Shown: positions 1-7,216 of the stretch, piece after piece
Numbering within the stretch: the stretch's first letter is position 1
Layout of the letters: each line of letters starts with the position of its first letter
Assembly (NCBI GenBank): GCA_031283395.1
Contig: JAITBV010000016.1
Span: 1-8,020 of the forward strand
Length of the DNA stretch: 8,020 nt
Direction: 5' to 3'
Origin: Candidatus Adiutrix sp.
Lineage (GTDB): Bacteria; Desulfobacterota; Desulfarculia; Adiutricales; Adiutricaceae
Position numbers and translations under genes: made by a program
Notes under the pieces: model-generated
Told to the model about the DNA's origin: nothing
What the model saw: only the letters and a program-made list of their open reading frames with translations
Database searches by the model: none

Positions 1-1
1 C

Positions 2-2674
2 GTGGGCGGGGTGGGGGACGTGCAGATGGTGGGGGCCGGGGATTACGGCCTGCGCCTGTGGCTGGACCCGGAGCGGCTCAGTCATTACGGACTCACCGTG
101 GCCGATGTGCGTGCGGCCGTCAACGAGCAGAATAGAATCGCCCCGGCTGGCTCTTTCGGCGCCGCCCCCATGGAATCGGACGTCAAATTCGTGCGGTCCG
201 GGCTGATAAAGGGACGGTTGACCACGCCGGAGGAATTCGGGGCCCTGATTTTGCGGACCAATGATGATGGCGGCGTGGTGCGCCTGCGCGACGTGACCCC
301 GGACCTGGAGACCGCCGGGGCCGATGGCCGGACCACCACCCGGCCCGGGCTGGAACTTGGGGCCGAAACTTACGACAATTTCAGCCGACTCGATGGACGT
401 CCCGCCGCCACCCTTATTATCTTCCAATTGCCCACAGGCAACGCGGTGGAGATATCCAAACAGGCCCGGAAAGTTCTGGCCGGATTCCAGGCCGACCTGG
501 CTAAGACCGGTCTGAATGTCGGCTATAACATCACCCTAGACGCGGCCGAGTTCGTCAAGGTCTCCCTGGAGGAATTGGTCGTCACCCTGTTCGAGGCCCT
601 GTGCCTGGTACTGCTAGTCGTCTATCTGTTTCTAGGGTCCATACGGTCCAGCCTGGTGCCCATGGTGGCCGTGCCGGTTTCTCTCATAGGCGTCTTCGCC
701 TTCTTCCCCTCCCTAGGTCTGAACATCAACAACCTGACCCTCTTCGCCCTGGTCCTCGCCGTGGGCATCGTGGTGGACGACGCCATAGTCGTGGTCGAGG
801 CAGTGGAGGTGCGCCTTGAGGAAGGCCATCCCCCCCGGGAGGCGGCTATCCTGGCCATGAACGATGTGGGCTTCAGCATCGTGGGCATAACCATGGCTCT
901 TTTGGCGGTCTTTCTGCCCATCACCCTTCTGGGTGGACTCACCGGCAAGCTCTACGCCCAATTCGCCCTGACCCTGGCTCTGGCCGTGGCCATTTCCGCC
1001 TTCAATTCCCTGACCCTGAGCCCCGCCCTCTGTGCGCTCCTCTTGAGGCCCAAGAGCGGGGAAACCAAACCTTTCATTTTGGTGCGGCTGTTCAATATCG
1101 GCTATGAAGCCGTTTTCAGGCGTTATTCTTCGCTCCTGGCCCTGATTGTCCGCCGCGGAGCCGTCACCGCCCTCATTCTCGGGACCGTCTATCTGGTCCT
1201 CGTCGTGGGTCTTAAAGTCTTGCCCACCTCCCTGGTGCCGGGTGAAGACCAGAAAGTCTTTCTCCTGACCATGCAGATGCCCAACGGCGCCTCCCAGGCC
1301 CGGACCATTGAAGTGGCCGATGCCCTGAGCATGGCCTTGAAAAGCCATCTGCCGGAAATAGAAACCATAGCCGTCATCGGCGGCCAGAATCTGGCCACCG
1401 GCGCACGCGCTTCCAGTGTCGCCTCTTTTGCGGTCCAGCTCAAACCCTGGGATGAACGCCGGGGCCTAGGACAGGACGCCCTGAACCTCATAAAAAAAGC
1501 CCAGGCCCTGGCTCGGGACAAATTTCAAGAACCTTTGGTCCTCGCCTTCAACATCCCGACCATCAGCGGCCTGGGCCTGGGCTTAGGCCTGACTTTCGAG
1601 CTGGAAAACCGAAGTGCCGATCAAAGCCCGGAAGCCTTAAGGCCGGTTATCGCCAAACTTCAGACAGCCTTCGCCAAGAGGCCGGAGTTGTCTTCCCCCT
1701 ACACCGCTTTTAGCCTGCAGGGCAAATTCGTCAACCTGGACGTCAACAGAGAAAAAGCCAAACGGCAGGGTGTAAACCTGGCCGAGGTTTACGACACGGT
1801 CGGAACAATGCTCGGCGGCTCCTACATAAACGATTTCCAGGAATTCGGCCGGACCTACAAGGTCAAGATGCAGGCCCGCGACGAATTCCGGGCGACTCCC
1901 GAGACCTTGCGTTTCTTCCGCATCCGGAACAATGAAGGGGATATGGCTCCGGTTTCCGCCTTCATCAGCGCCCGGGATACGACCGGCCCGGAATACCTGA
2001 CGCGCTACAATCTCTATCCATCGGTGGAATTCATGGCCGGGTCCGGGCCGGGATATAGTTCAGGCCAGGCTATGGCCGCCATGGCCGAGACGGCGGGCCA
2101 GGTTCTGCCGGCCGGGTTCAGTTTCGATTGGACCGGGCAGTCCTACCAGGAACGCTTGGCCGCCGGACAGACAACCGTTGTGCTCGCCCTGGCCTTTGTC
2201 TGTTGTTTCCTGGTGCTGGCCGGCCTGTATGAAAGCCTAATTTCGCCGCTGGTGGTCATGTTGTCCGTGGCCGCGGCGGTCATGGGCGCGGTGTGGGGGC
2301 AGTTGGCCCGGGGTTTAACCTTGGATGTCTTTATGCAGGTCGGCCTGGTCATGCTCATCGGGTTGGCCGCCAAAAACGCCATCCTCATCGTTCAGTTCGC
2401 CCAGGAACAACTCAAGGCCGGGCTGTCCCCGGCCGAGGCCGCCCTGGCGGCCGGCCGACAGCGTCTGAGACCCATCCTGATGACTTCCCTTGCCTTCATC
2501 CTGGGCGTTCTGCCTCTGGTCATCGCCTCCGGGGCCGGGGCCAATTCCCGCCACTCTCTGGGTACGGGGGTCTTCTGCGGCATGATTGCGGCCACGGTCA
2601 TCGGCGTCTTCCTCATTCCTGGCCTGTTCACTTTAGCCCGGAAACTGGCGGATAGAAGGTGGTCAACAATCTGA
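2..2674 (+). CDS. RND efflux permease, HAE1/AcrB-type, 5'-truncated by window edge
   Basis: Inner-membrane proton/substrate antiporter subunit of a tripartite RND pump, normally working with a periplasmic adaptor and a TolC-like channel (family knowledge). The visible 890 residues begin in the porter domain at a GVGDVQ motif, which lies near residue 170 of AcrB. The GTG at base 2 is therefore an internal Val codon, and about 170 residues lie upstream of the window. Transmembrane segment 4 carries the proton-relay pair Asp259-Asp260 (GIVVDDAIVVVE), and Lys791 in GLAAKNAILIVQF matches the conserved relay Lys of segment 10. A PGEDQ motif follows the first membrane block, and the final membrane bundle ends near the C-terminus. 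Relative to AcrB there appears to be an insertion of roughly 15 residues around positions 100-117, before the LGAETYD motif, and a (Gly-Leu)x4 run at about 523-530. The TGA stop at 2672 overlaps the convergent DUF1638 gene by 12 bp. The substrate cannot be read from sequence. Confidence 0.96.
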   Translation: MGGVGDVQMVGAGDYGLRLWLDPERLSHYGLTVADVRAAVNEQNRIAPAGSFGAAPMESDVKFVRSGLIKGRLTTPEEFGALILRTNDDGGVVRLRDVTPDLETAGADGRTTTRPGLELGAETYDNFSRLDGRPAATLIIFQLPTGNAVEISKQARKVLAGFQADLAKTGLNVGYNITLDAAEFVKVSLEELVVTLFEALCLVLLVVYLFLGSIRSSLVPMVAVPVSLIGVFAFFPSLGLNINNLTLFALVLAVGIVVDDAIVVVEAVEVRLEEGHPPREAAILAMNDVGFSIVGITMALLAVFLPITLLGGLTGKLYAQFALTLALAVAISAFNSLTLSPALCALLLRPKSGETKPFILVRLFNIGYEAVFRRYSSLLALIVRRGAVTALILGTVYLVLVVGLKVLPTSLVPGEDQKVFLLTMQMPNGASQARTIEVADALSMALKSHLPEIETIAVIGGQNLATGARASSVASFAVQLKPWDERRGLGQDALNLIKKAQALARDKFQEPLVLAFNIPTISGLGLGLGLTFELENRSADQSPEALRPVIAKLQTAFAKRPELSSPYTAFSLQGKFVNLDVNREKAKRQGVNLAEVYDTVGTMLGGSYINDFQEFGRTYKVKMQARDEFRATPETLRFFRIRNNEGDMAPVSAFISARDTTGPEYLTRYNLYPSVEFMAGSGPGYSSGQAMAAMAETAGQVLPAGFSFDWTGQSYQERLAAGQTTVVLALAFVCCFLVLAGLYESLISPLVVMLSVAAAVMGAVWGQLARGLTLDVFMQVGLVMLIGLAAKNAILIVQFAQEQLKAGLSPAEAALAAGRQRLRPILMTSLAFILGVLPLVIASGAGANSRHSLGTGVFCGMIAATVIGVFLIPGLFTLARKLADRRWSTI

Positions 2675-3316
2675 TATAAAAATCTTAAGGAGTTGGCGGA
2701 AATGACCCAGATCCAAAGGTTGAACCTCCAGAGGCACCTGGATCAGGTCGTAACAGGTGATGAGTTCCTCGTCAGTAAGGGGGATAAGGCCGGGATCCAG
2801 CACTACCACCCGGTCATATCGGCCGAAATTCTGGCGATAATCGTCGGTCTTCCAGCCGCCGGCCGTTCCGGCCCTGGCCAGCCACATTTTACGTACCCAG
2901 CCGGGCGAGGCCACCAAGGTGCGGTCTTTTTCCAGGCCCTTCAGCCCTTCCTCTCCGGCCAGGGCGGTCAGGCAGTTCCGGGTCGGTAAGCAAGGGGTCC
3001 GCCTGGCCGCCGCGAAAGCCCGCATCTCCGGCAGACAGCCGAAACCAAACAAAAGGCCAAGCGGCGGGTCGCCTCCAGCCCGGGCATCGGCCAAGACCTG
3101 ATCCAGGGTCTCCTCCATGATTTCAAGGTTGTCATGCAGACCAACCGGCTGCCAGATAAGGGTCGGGGGTGAGTCAAGTTCGGCCAGGATACTTTCCGTT
3201 TCTTCCTGGAAAATACCGCAGCCTATAAGAGTCAGAGACCGGGGCAAGGGGCGGCCTGCTAATAACGGTTCAGGTGGCCGAGCCGCCGTAATAACTTTTT
3301 TCCCATTCGTTATCAC
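2663..3316 (-). CDS. DUF1638 domain protein (unknown function)
   Basis: A 217-residue soluble protein that I assign to DUF1638 (PF07796) from its motif order. It has a β-strand plus GCGIF (Cys33), GLHDN (His61-Asp62), LLFGFGC (Cys94), RNC (Cys115), then a GWV segment and a VVVLDPGL strand. Three spaced Cys and one His could bind a metal or cofactor; this is inferred. Relatives are often seen near corrinoid methyltransferase genes in methanogens and other anaerobes, but no such gene is in this window. The longest frame opens at a GTG (3316-3314), inside the last 47 bp of the upstream membrane-protein gene, with a purine-rich GGCGGAAG just before it. A TTG at 3247-3245 (residue 24) is an alternative start that would leave a 22-bp gap and still keep the whole domain. 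It is probably cotranscribed and translationally coupled with the upstream gene. Its 3' end runs 12 bp into the convergent RND gene, and I saw no terminator there. Confidence 0.85.
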   Translation of the reverse strand: MITNGKKVITAARPPEPLLAGRPLPRSLTLIGCGIFQEETESILAELDSPPTLIWQPVGLHDNLEIMEETLDQVLADARAGGDPPLGLLFGFGCLPEMRAFAAARRTPCLPTRNCLTALAGEEGLKGLEKDRTLVASPGWVRKMWLARAGTAGGWKTDDYRQNFGRYDRVVVLDPGLIPLTDEELITCYDLIQVPLEVQPLDLGHFRQLLKIFISDC

Positions 3317-4736
3317 CTTCCGCCGGCGGGGCGGGCAGAGGCTGATCCGGGGCGGTCAGGTTTTGCGGGGTCTCCAATTCCGGCGGAAAGGGCGGAGTGA
3401 GGCTCCGAGGCTGTTCAGGCATTTCCATCTGGTTCAGCCGGTCACTCAAAAGCTGCAAGCGACCTTCCAGATCATCGACCCGTAATTCCAGAGTTTCATT
3501 TCGACGCTGAAGCCCTTCCAGCCGGGCCGCCAGGTCGTCCGGAGCGGTAGCCGACGAGATTTCATCGGATACCGGCTGAGGCGCGGGTTCCGCTGGGGCC
3601 GGCGGGGCCTCAGTGGAAAGGGCTTCCACGGTCACGGGCGGAGGCGTTGACTCGGTAAGAATCAAGGCGTCAGGAGCGGAAGGCGGCTGGGGTTCAGCCG
3701 GAACGGCCTCGGTTCCCGGGGTGGACCGGACAGCCTTCGCGGTTTTAAGGGCTACGGGCGGGATTGATGAAGGCGCCGGCTCGATTCCGGCCAAAACCGG
3801 GGCCAAACCCCGCAATTTTTGGACCAGATCCGGGTAATGTTCCGTGGCCGGAGAGAACAGAAGAAACCCGGAAGGCACCAGCCCCAACCAGGCCAGGGCC
3901 AAAAAAAAGTTGCCTCCGTGCCTGGCCCCCGGCCGCCGCAGGCAGGAGTATTGATCCCCCAGGGCCAAGAAAGCGGCCAGGGGCAGGGCCAACCCCAGAG
4001 TCAAAGCCGAGGGCCAGAGAAACCAAGGCAAAAGGCCAGTCAAAAAAACCGGGCTGGCGTTCAGGCCCTCCCAAGTCAGGGCCGGCCCTCCCTGGGAGAA
4101 GTGGCCGACCAGGGCCATGACCGGACCCAAGGCGGTATAGGCGAGCAAAAGACCAGCCAAGGCGGTGACCGGTCGGCGGCCCAGCTTGCGAATCACGGCC
4201 GCGACCGCCCACATAAGGGACATGGTCAAAAGCCCGGCCCAAACCAGGGAGGCCGGGCAGGCCTGAAAAAAAGTCTCCGGCTGGCCTTTTAGAGTCTGGA
4301 TGAAAATGGCCAGCGATAACAGGGCGGCCGCCAGCCCCCCTCTGGTCGGCAGGCGGGGACAGAGGCGGGTAGCTGGCAGGGCCGATATTAATAATAGTAG
4401 CAGAATAAGTCCGGCCAACCCCCACAGCCGAATATTCTCCTGGCCGTCTTGGCTCGACCAGGCCAGGGTCAGGCCGCCAGCCGCCGACAGGAGAAGAAGA
4501 ACCAACCAGTGAAAACAGGGCAGGGCGGCCGATGGCAAGGGGTCTGGGTGGGATTTTTTTTCCGCCTCCGCAGCTGCGGAGCGAGCCGCTTCGGCCATGT
4601 CTTCGGGGGTCAGGCCAGAGGCTTCCAAGTCCAGGAGAGTCTGGCTGGGCAGTTCTATTTTTTTAATATTTTCACAATGTTCATTCATAGATTCCGCTGA
4701 AGTTTTTTCATTTTCGACATCTTTGACTTCGGACAT
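3270..4736 (-). CDS. Multi-pass membrane protein with proline-rich linker and C-terminal coiled coil, function unknown
   Basis: A 488-residue protein that I do not recognise. Residues 1-70 are charged and acidic with no signal peptide. Residues about 74-296 are very hydrophobic, with likely membrane segments near 74-93, 103-120, 133-149, 161-182, 188-212, 229-259 (long, perhaps two) and 275-296. Residues about 318-398 form a Pro/Ala/Glu-rich linker. Residues 400-438 have leucines and valines in heptad spacing (L402, L406, L409, L416, V420, L423, L427, L430, L434) typical of a coiled coil. A second proline-rich stretch leads to a tail ending EWEKSYYGGSAT. The topology suggests a membrane anchor carrying a soluble oligomerising or docking tail; that is inference. 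The ATG start is well supported by AAGGAG (4749-4744) seven bases upstream. The downstream DUF1638 start falls inside its last codons. No catalytic motif is visible. Confidence 0.88.
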   Translation of the reverse strand: MSEVKDVENEKTSAESMNEHCENIKKIELPSQTLLDLEASGLTPEDMAEAARSAAAEAEKKSHPDPLPSAALPCFHWLVLLLLSAAGGLTLAWSSQDGQENIRLWGLAGLILLLLLISALPATRLCPRLPTRGGLAAALLSLAIFIQTLKGQPETFFQACPASLVWAGLLTMSLMWAVAAVIRKLGRRPVTALAGLLLAYTALGPVMALVGHFSQGGPALTWEGLNASPVFLTGLLPWFLWPSALTLGLALPLAAFLALGDQYSCLRRPGARHGGNFFLALAWLGLVPSGFLLFSPATEHYPDLVQKLRGLAPVLAGIEPAPSSIPPVALKTAKAVRSTPGTEAVPAEPQPPSAPDALILTESTPPPVTVEALSTEAPPAPAEPAPQPVSDEISSATAPDDLAARLEGLQRRNETLELRVDDLEGRLQLLSDRLNQMEMPEQPRSLTPPFPPELETPQNLTAPDQPLPAPPAEGDNEWEKSYYGGSAT

Positions 4737-4750
4737 GAGTCATCTCCTTA

Positions 4751-4779
4751 TGGCTCTGGTTGTTTTTTCATGCTACCAT
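4751..4779 (+). promoter_or_regulatory. Weak candidate promoter for the UbiB-family gene
   Basis: TGGCTC (4751-4756, 3/6 to the -35 consensus) precedes, with a 17-bp spacer, TACCAT (4774-4779, 4/6 to the -10 consensus), which carries an upstream TGn extended -10 motif (4771-4773). Its -10 lies on almost the same bases as the -10 of the opposing promoter. The poor -35 makes this tentative. Confidence 0.25.
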
Positions 4780-4804
4780 AAGCGGCTGGAGGCTTCAATA
4801 TCAA
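4775..4804 (-). promoter_or_regulatory. Candidate sigma70-type promoter for the membrane protein/DUF1638 unit
   Basis: On the minus strand, TTGATA (4804-4799, 5/6 to the -35 consensus) is followed after 18 bp by TATGGT (4780-4775, 4/6 to the -10 consensus). A start near 4768 would give a leader of about 30 nt ending in the strong AAGGAG ribosome site at 4749-4744. Assigned by eye only. Confidence 0.4.
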
Positions 4805-4810
4805 AGGCAA

Positions 4811-4835
4811 GGCGGAGGTTCCGCCCTTAAGGGAG
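4811..4835 (+). promoter_or_regulatory. Leader hairpin, palindrome and ribosome site that fixes the UbiB-family start
   Basis: A perfect 6-bp inverted repeat, GGCGGA (4811-4816) and TCCGCC (4820-4825) with a 3-nt loop, is followed directly by the palindrome CCCTTAAGGG (4824-4833), which runs into the Shine-Dalgarno sequence AAGGGAG (4829-4835). The ATG at 4841 follows after 5 nt. This site favours 4841 over the upstream in-frame ATG at 4760, which has no comparable site and would place the start inside the promoter region. The hairpin could affect ribosome access (inference). Confidence 0.5.
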
Positions 4836-4840
4836 ACGAC

Positions 4841-6541
4841 ATGAGATCTGAAAACGCCCAGGGTCTGATCCGCCTTGGCCGACTCTACCGCCACTTGGGC
4901 CGAGCCCGGGAAGTTACGGCTGCCCTGGCCAAGTTCGGTTTTGACGACCTTTTGGTCAGGGTGGGGCTCACCGACCTTCTGGACCATGTGCGGACGCTGG
5001 TGGGCCTGGGGCAGAACCGCTCTGAGACGGCCGGCCGGCCGGAAAGGGTGCGGCTGGTCATGGAGGAACTGGGTCTGGTCTTCATAAAATGGGGACAGTA
5101 TCTCTCCACCCGGGACGACCTGATTCCCGATGCCTACCTCAGGGAATTCGCCAAGCTACAGAATACCGTTCAGCCGTTGCCCTACGACGAGGTGGAACAC
5201 CTGACCAGAAACCTGATCGAATCCGGGGAAATATTGAAAATAGACCCCAACCCCCTGGCCGCGGCCTCGGTGGGCCAAGTGCATGAAGCGGTTCTGACCG
5301 ACGGCCGGAAGGTGGTGATCAAAGTCCGGCGGCCGGGTCTGAGAAAGCAAGTGACCACGGATTTGGAAATTTTAGGGGAATTGGCCGAATTGGTGGAAAA
5401 GCGTCTGCCGGCCCTGGCCGCTCTTCGACCGCGGTCCCTGGTGGACGAATTCAGCCGCGGCCTGATAGCCGAATTGGATTTCAACCGTGAAGCCGCCAAT
5501 CAGGAACGTTTCGGGCTCTTCTACGCAGCCAATCCCAAGGTGCGGGTGCCCCGCCTTCATCGAGCCCTCTGCGGCGACGACCTTCTGGTCATGGAAAAAC
5601 TGGAGGGCCTGAAACTCAACGAGCCGGATAACCTCAAGGCGGCCGGTTACGACCTCAAGGCCCTGGCCGTCTTCGGGGCCGAAGTGGTCCTGGAACAGAT
5701 CATGATCTTCGGCTATTTCCACGGCGACCCCCACCCGGGCAATCTCCTGGTCCAGCCGGGACCCAAGGTGGCCCTTTTGGATTTCGGCCTGGTGGGCCGA
5801 CTCAACCGGAACACCCGGGAAATACTTTTGGACCTGTTACTGGCCGCCGCCCGCCATAACGCCCGAGGGGTCGCCTCGGCCCTCCTGAAGCTGGCGCCCG
5901 CCGAGCCGGAAGCGCCGCCGCCGGACCGGGAACGGCTGGAAATGGAACTGGAACTCTTTTTGGAAGTCCTCTTGGGCCGAAGCCTGAAAGACCTAGACCT
6001 CGGCCGCGCCCTGAAGGATATGCTGGATATCGCCGTCCAGCATCGGCTCTCCCCGCCGCCAGACCTGATGCTCCTGGTCAAAGCCCTGATCCAGATCGAG
6101 GGCCTGGGCCGCCGGCTTGACCCTGACTTCAACATCCTCCAGGCGGCCCGCCCCTTCCTTAAAGAACAATATCGCCGCCGGGCCAGCCCGGCCTATTGGA
6201 CCCGGCGCCTGAAGGAAACTCTGACCGGCGCGGCGGATTTTCTGACTCTTATGCCCGGCGACCTCAAACCATTTTACCAGATGCTCCGTAGCGGCCGGTT
6301 GAAGAGCGACTTCAACCTCGAAGGTCTGGAAGAACTGCGCCAGACCCTGGACCGGACCAGTTACCGCGTGTCCTTTGCCGTGGTCCTGGCTTCACTGGTC
6401 ATCGCCTCGGCGGTCATGGTCCATGCCAAGGCCCCACCCCTGTGGTACGGGATGCCCGTTCTGGGGATCCTTGGTTTTTTCGGGGCCGCCGTGGTGGGGT
6501 TCTGGCTGCTCTACGATTTTCTCAAAAACAACCGATTTTAA
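4841..6541 (+). CDS. ubiB: AarF/ABC1/UbiB-family kinase-like membrane protein
   Basis: A 566-residue member of the atypical kinase-like family that includes UbiB, COQ8 and AarF. The family has an ATPase/kinase fold and supports quinone or other isoprenoid-lipid biosynthesis at the membrane. Visible hallmarks are the KxGQ motif (KWGQ, 83-86) in KWGQYLSTRDDLIP; the Ala-rich nucleotide loop that replaces the usual Gly-rich loop (AAASVGQV, 140-147); the VIKV lysine at 161; the ELDFNREAAN helix; the catalytic-loop equivalent HGDPHPGN (294-301); and the metal-binding DFG (314-316). Two hydrophobic segments near 510-529 and 538-558 form a C-terminal membrane hairpin, as in bacterial UbiB proteins. 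Length is normal for the family. No ubiquinone gene is nearby, and if the host is an anaerobe using menaquinone, a strict UbiB role is not assured; the symbol is by family only. It is divergent from the membrane-protein gene and convergent with tsaE. Confidence 0.93.
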   Translation: MRSENAQGLIRLGRLYRHLGRAREVTAALAKFGFDDLLVRVGLTDLLDHVRTLVGLGQNRSETAGRPERVRLVMEELGLVFIKWGQYLSTRDDLIPDAYLREFAKLQNTVQPLPYDEVEHLTRNLIESGEILKIDPNPLAAASVGQVHEAVLTDGRKVVIKVRRPGLRKQVTTDLEILGELAELVEKRLPALAALRPRSLVDEFSRGLIAELDFNREAANQERFGLFYAANPKVRVPRLHRALCGDDLLVMEKLEGLKLNEPDNLKAAGYDLKALAVFGAEVVLEQIMIFGYFHGDPHPGNLLVQPGPKVALLDFGLVGRLNRNTREILLDLLLAAARHNARGVASALLKLAPAEPEAPPPDRERLEMELELFLEVLLGRSLKDLDLGRALKDMLDIAVQHRLSPPPDLMLLVKALIQIEGLGRRLDPDFNILQAARPFLKEQYRRRASPAYWTRRLKETLTGAADFLTLMPGDLKPFYQMLRSGRLKSDFNLEGLEELRQTLDRTSYRVSFAVVLASLVIASAVMVHAKAPPLWYGMPVLGILGFFGAAVVGFWLLYDFLKNNRF

Positions 6542-6565
6542 GGCCGCGGCGGAGGCTGTCCCACC

Positions 6566-7030
6566 TTAATACCAGGGGGCCCTGGAGACGATGCGCAGGA
6601 GGCGGCCCGCACCTTGAAAGACCAGGCTCAGGGCCAGACGGTCGGCCGGCCAGAACTCCGGGGGCATTTTTTCCGGCCATTCCACCACGGTCATCCCGGG
6701 GCGGGCCAGGTAGTCCTCAAGCCCGGCCTCCGCAAACTCCAGGGGAGATTCCAGGCGGTAGAGATCCAGGTGGAATATGTCCATCAGTCCCCGATACTCA
6801 TTGGCCAGGGTGAAGGTGGGACTGACGATGGAACCCGGATCCTCAACCTCCAGGCCCCGGCCCAACCCCTGGCATAAGGTGGTCTTACCGGCCCCCAAAT
6901 CACCGCTCAAGGTCACTAAAAAGGAAGAGGGCAGGGCGCCGCGCTGGCCGGTCTCAGCCAACCGGTGGCCCAGCTTTTGGCCCGCAACGACCGTGGACGC
7001 CGCATCGGGCAGAAAAATTTCCGGGAACAT
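6566..7030 (-). CDS. tsaE: TsaE, tRNA t6A37 threonylcarbamoyl transfer ATPase
   Basis: A 154-residue P-loop ATPase. TsaE works with TsaB and TsaD to transfer threonylcarbamoyl-AMP onto A37 of ANN-decoding tRNAs in the cytoplasm (family knowledge). Motifs seen in order are Walker A GDLGAGKTT (43-51), SPTF (70-73) in the switch-like region, HLDLYRL (87-93), and VEWPEK (116-121), the usual Walker-B-like and tryptophan motif near the end. Size is normal for YjeE/TsaE. The ATG at 7030-7028 is preceded by GGAGA with tight spacing. The gene has its own strong promoter candidate at 7084-7112. Its TAA stop lies 24 bp from the stop of the convergent UbiB-family gene, and no clear rho-independent terminator is seen in that gap. 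The partners tsaB and tsaD are not in the window. Confidence 0.96.
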   Translation of the reverse strand: MFPEIFLPDAASTVVAGQKLGHRLAETGQRGALPSSFLVTLSGDLGAGKTTLCQGLGRGLEVEDPGSIVSPTFTLANEYRGLMDIFHLDLYRLESPLEFAEAGLEDYLARPGMTVVEWPEKMPPEFWPADRLALSLVFQGAGRLLRIVSRAPWY

Positions 7031-7083
7031 GGTTCTCCAGGTTCGGAGGCCTCCAGCCGAAGGCCGCCCTATTTTACCAAGGC

Positions 7084-7112
7084 ATCTTAGTCCAGAGGGG
7101 AAAAGCTGTCAA
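7084..7112 (-). promoter_or_regulatory. sigma70-type promoter for tsaE
   Basis: On the minus strand, TTGACA (7112-7107) is a perfect -35 match. It is followed by exactly 17 bp and then TAAGAT (7089-7084), 4/6 to the -10 consensus. The predicted start near 7077 gives a leader of about 46 nt that includes the palindrome GGAGGCCTCC (7045-7054) and the ribosome site GGAGA. Confidence 0.55.
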
Positions 7113-7157
7113 TGTTTGGCTCCCAAAATTCACCGGGGGCCAGTAACAATAAAAGGC

Positions 7158-7187
7158 TTGACAATCGACTGTGGATAATGCTAAAGT
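7158..7187 (+). promoter_or_regulatory. sigma70-type promoter for fhs
   Basis: TTGACA (7158-7163) is a perfect -35 match. After 18 bp comes TAAAGT (7182-7187), 4/6 to the -10 consensus and carrying an extended TGn motif (7179-7181). The predicted start near 7194 gives a leader of about 174 nt before the fhs ATG, which is long enough for leader-based control. Confidence 0.5.
7170..7178 (-). promoter_or_regulatory. DnaA-box nonamer within the fhs promoter spacer
   Basis: TGTGGATAA on the plus strand is the exact reverse complement of the high-affinity DnaA box TTATCCACA. It lies between the -35 and -10 hexamers of the fhs promoter. Chance occurrence is possible, so binding is not established. 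Confidence 0.35.
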
Positions 7188-7216
7188 ATTACCGTCTTTA
7201 ACTATACCTTGTATGG

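Noticed and set aside
2..4. GTG at base 2 as a real start of the RND gene
   Set aside because: The sequence begins within a conserved internal RND motif, so the gene is cut by the window edge.
713..1348. 211-codon minus-strand frame
   Set aside because: It is antisense to conserved RND membrane segments, is rich in His, Gln and Gly, and matches no family I know, so it is a shadow.
3745..4425. 226-codon minus-strand frame
   Set aside because: It lies inside the membrane-protein gene in another frame of the same strand. The composition is a GC-rich shadow, and the overlapping frame has a strong ribosome site and clear hydrophobic periodicity.
4760..4840. Upstream in-frame ATG at 4760 as the start of the UbiB-family protein
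   Set aside because: It would add 27 residues with no family similarity and has no ribosome site, whereas the ATG at 4841 follows AAGGGAG.
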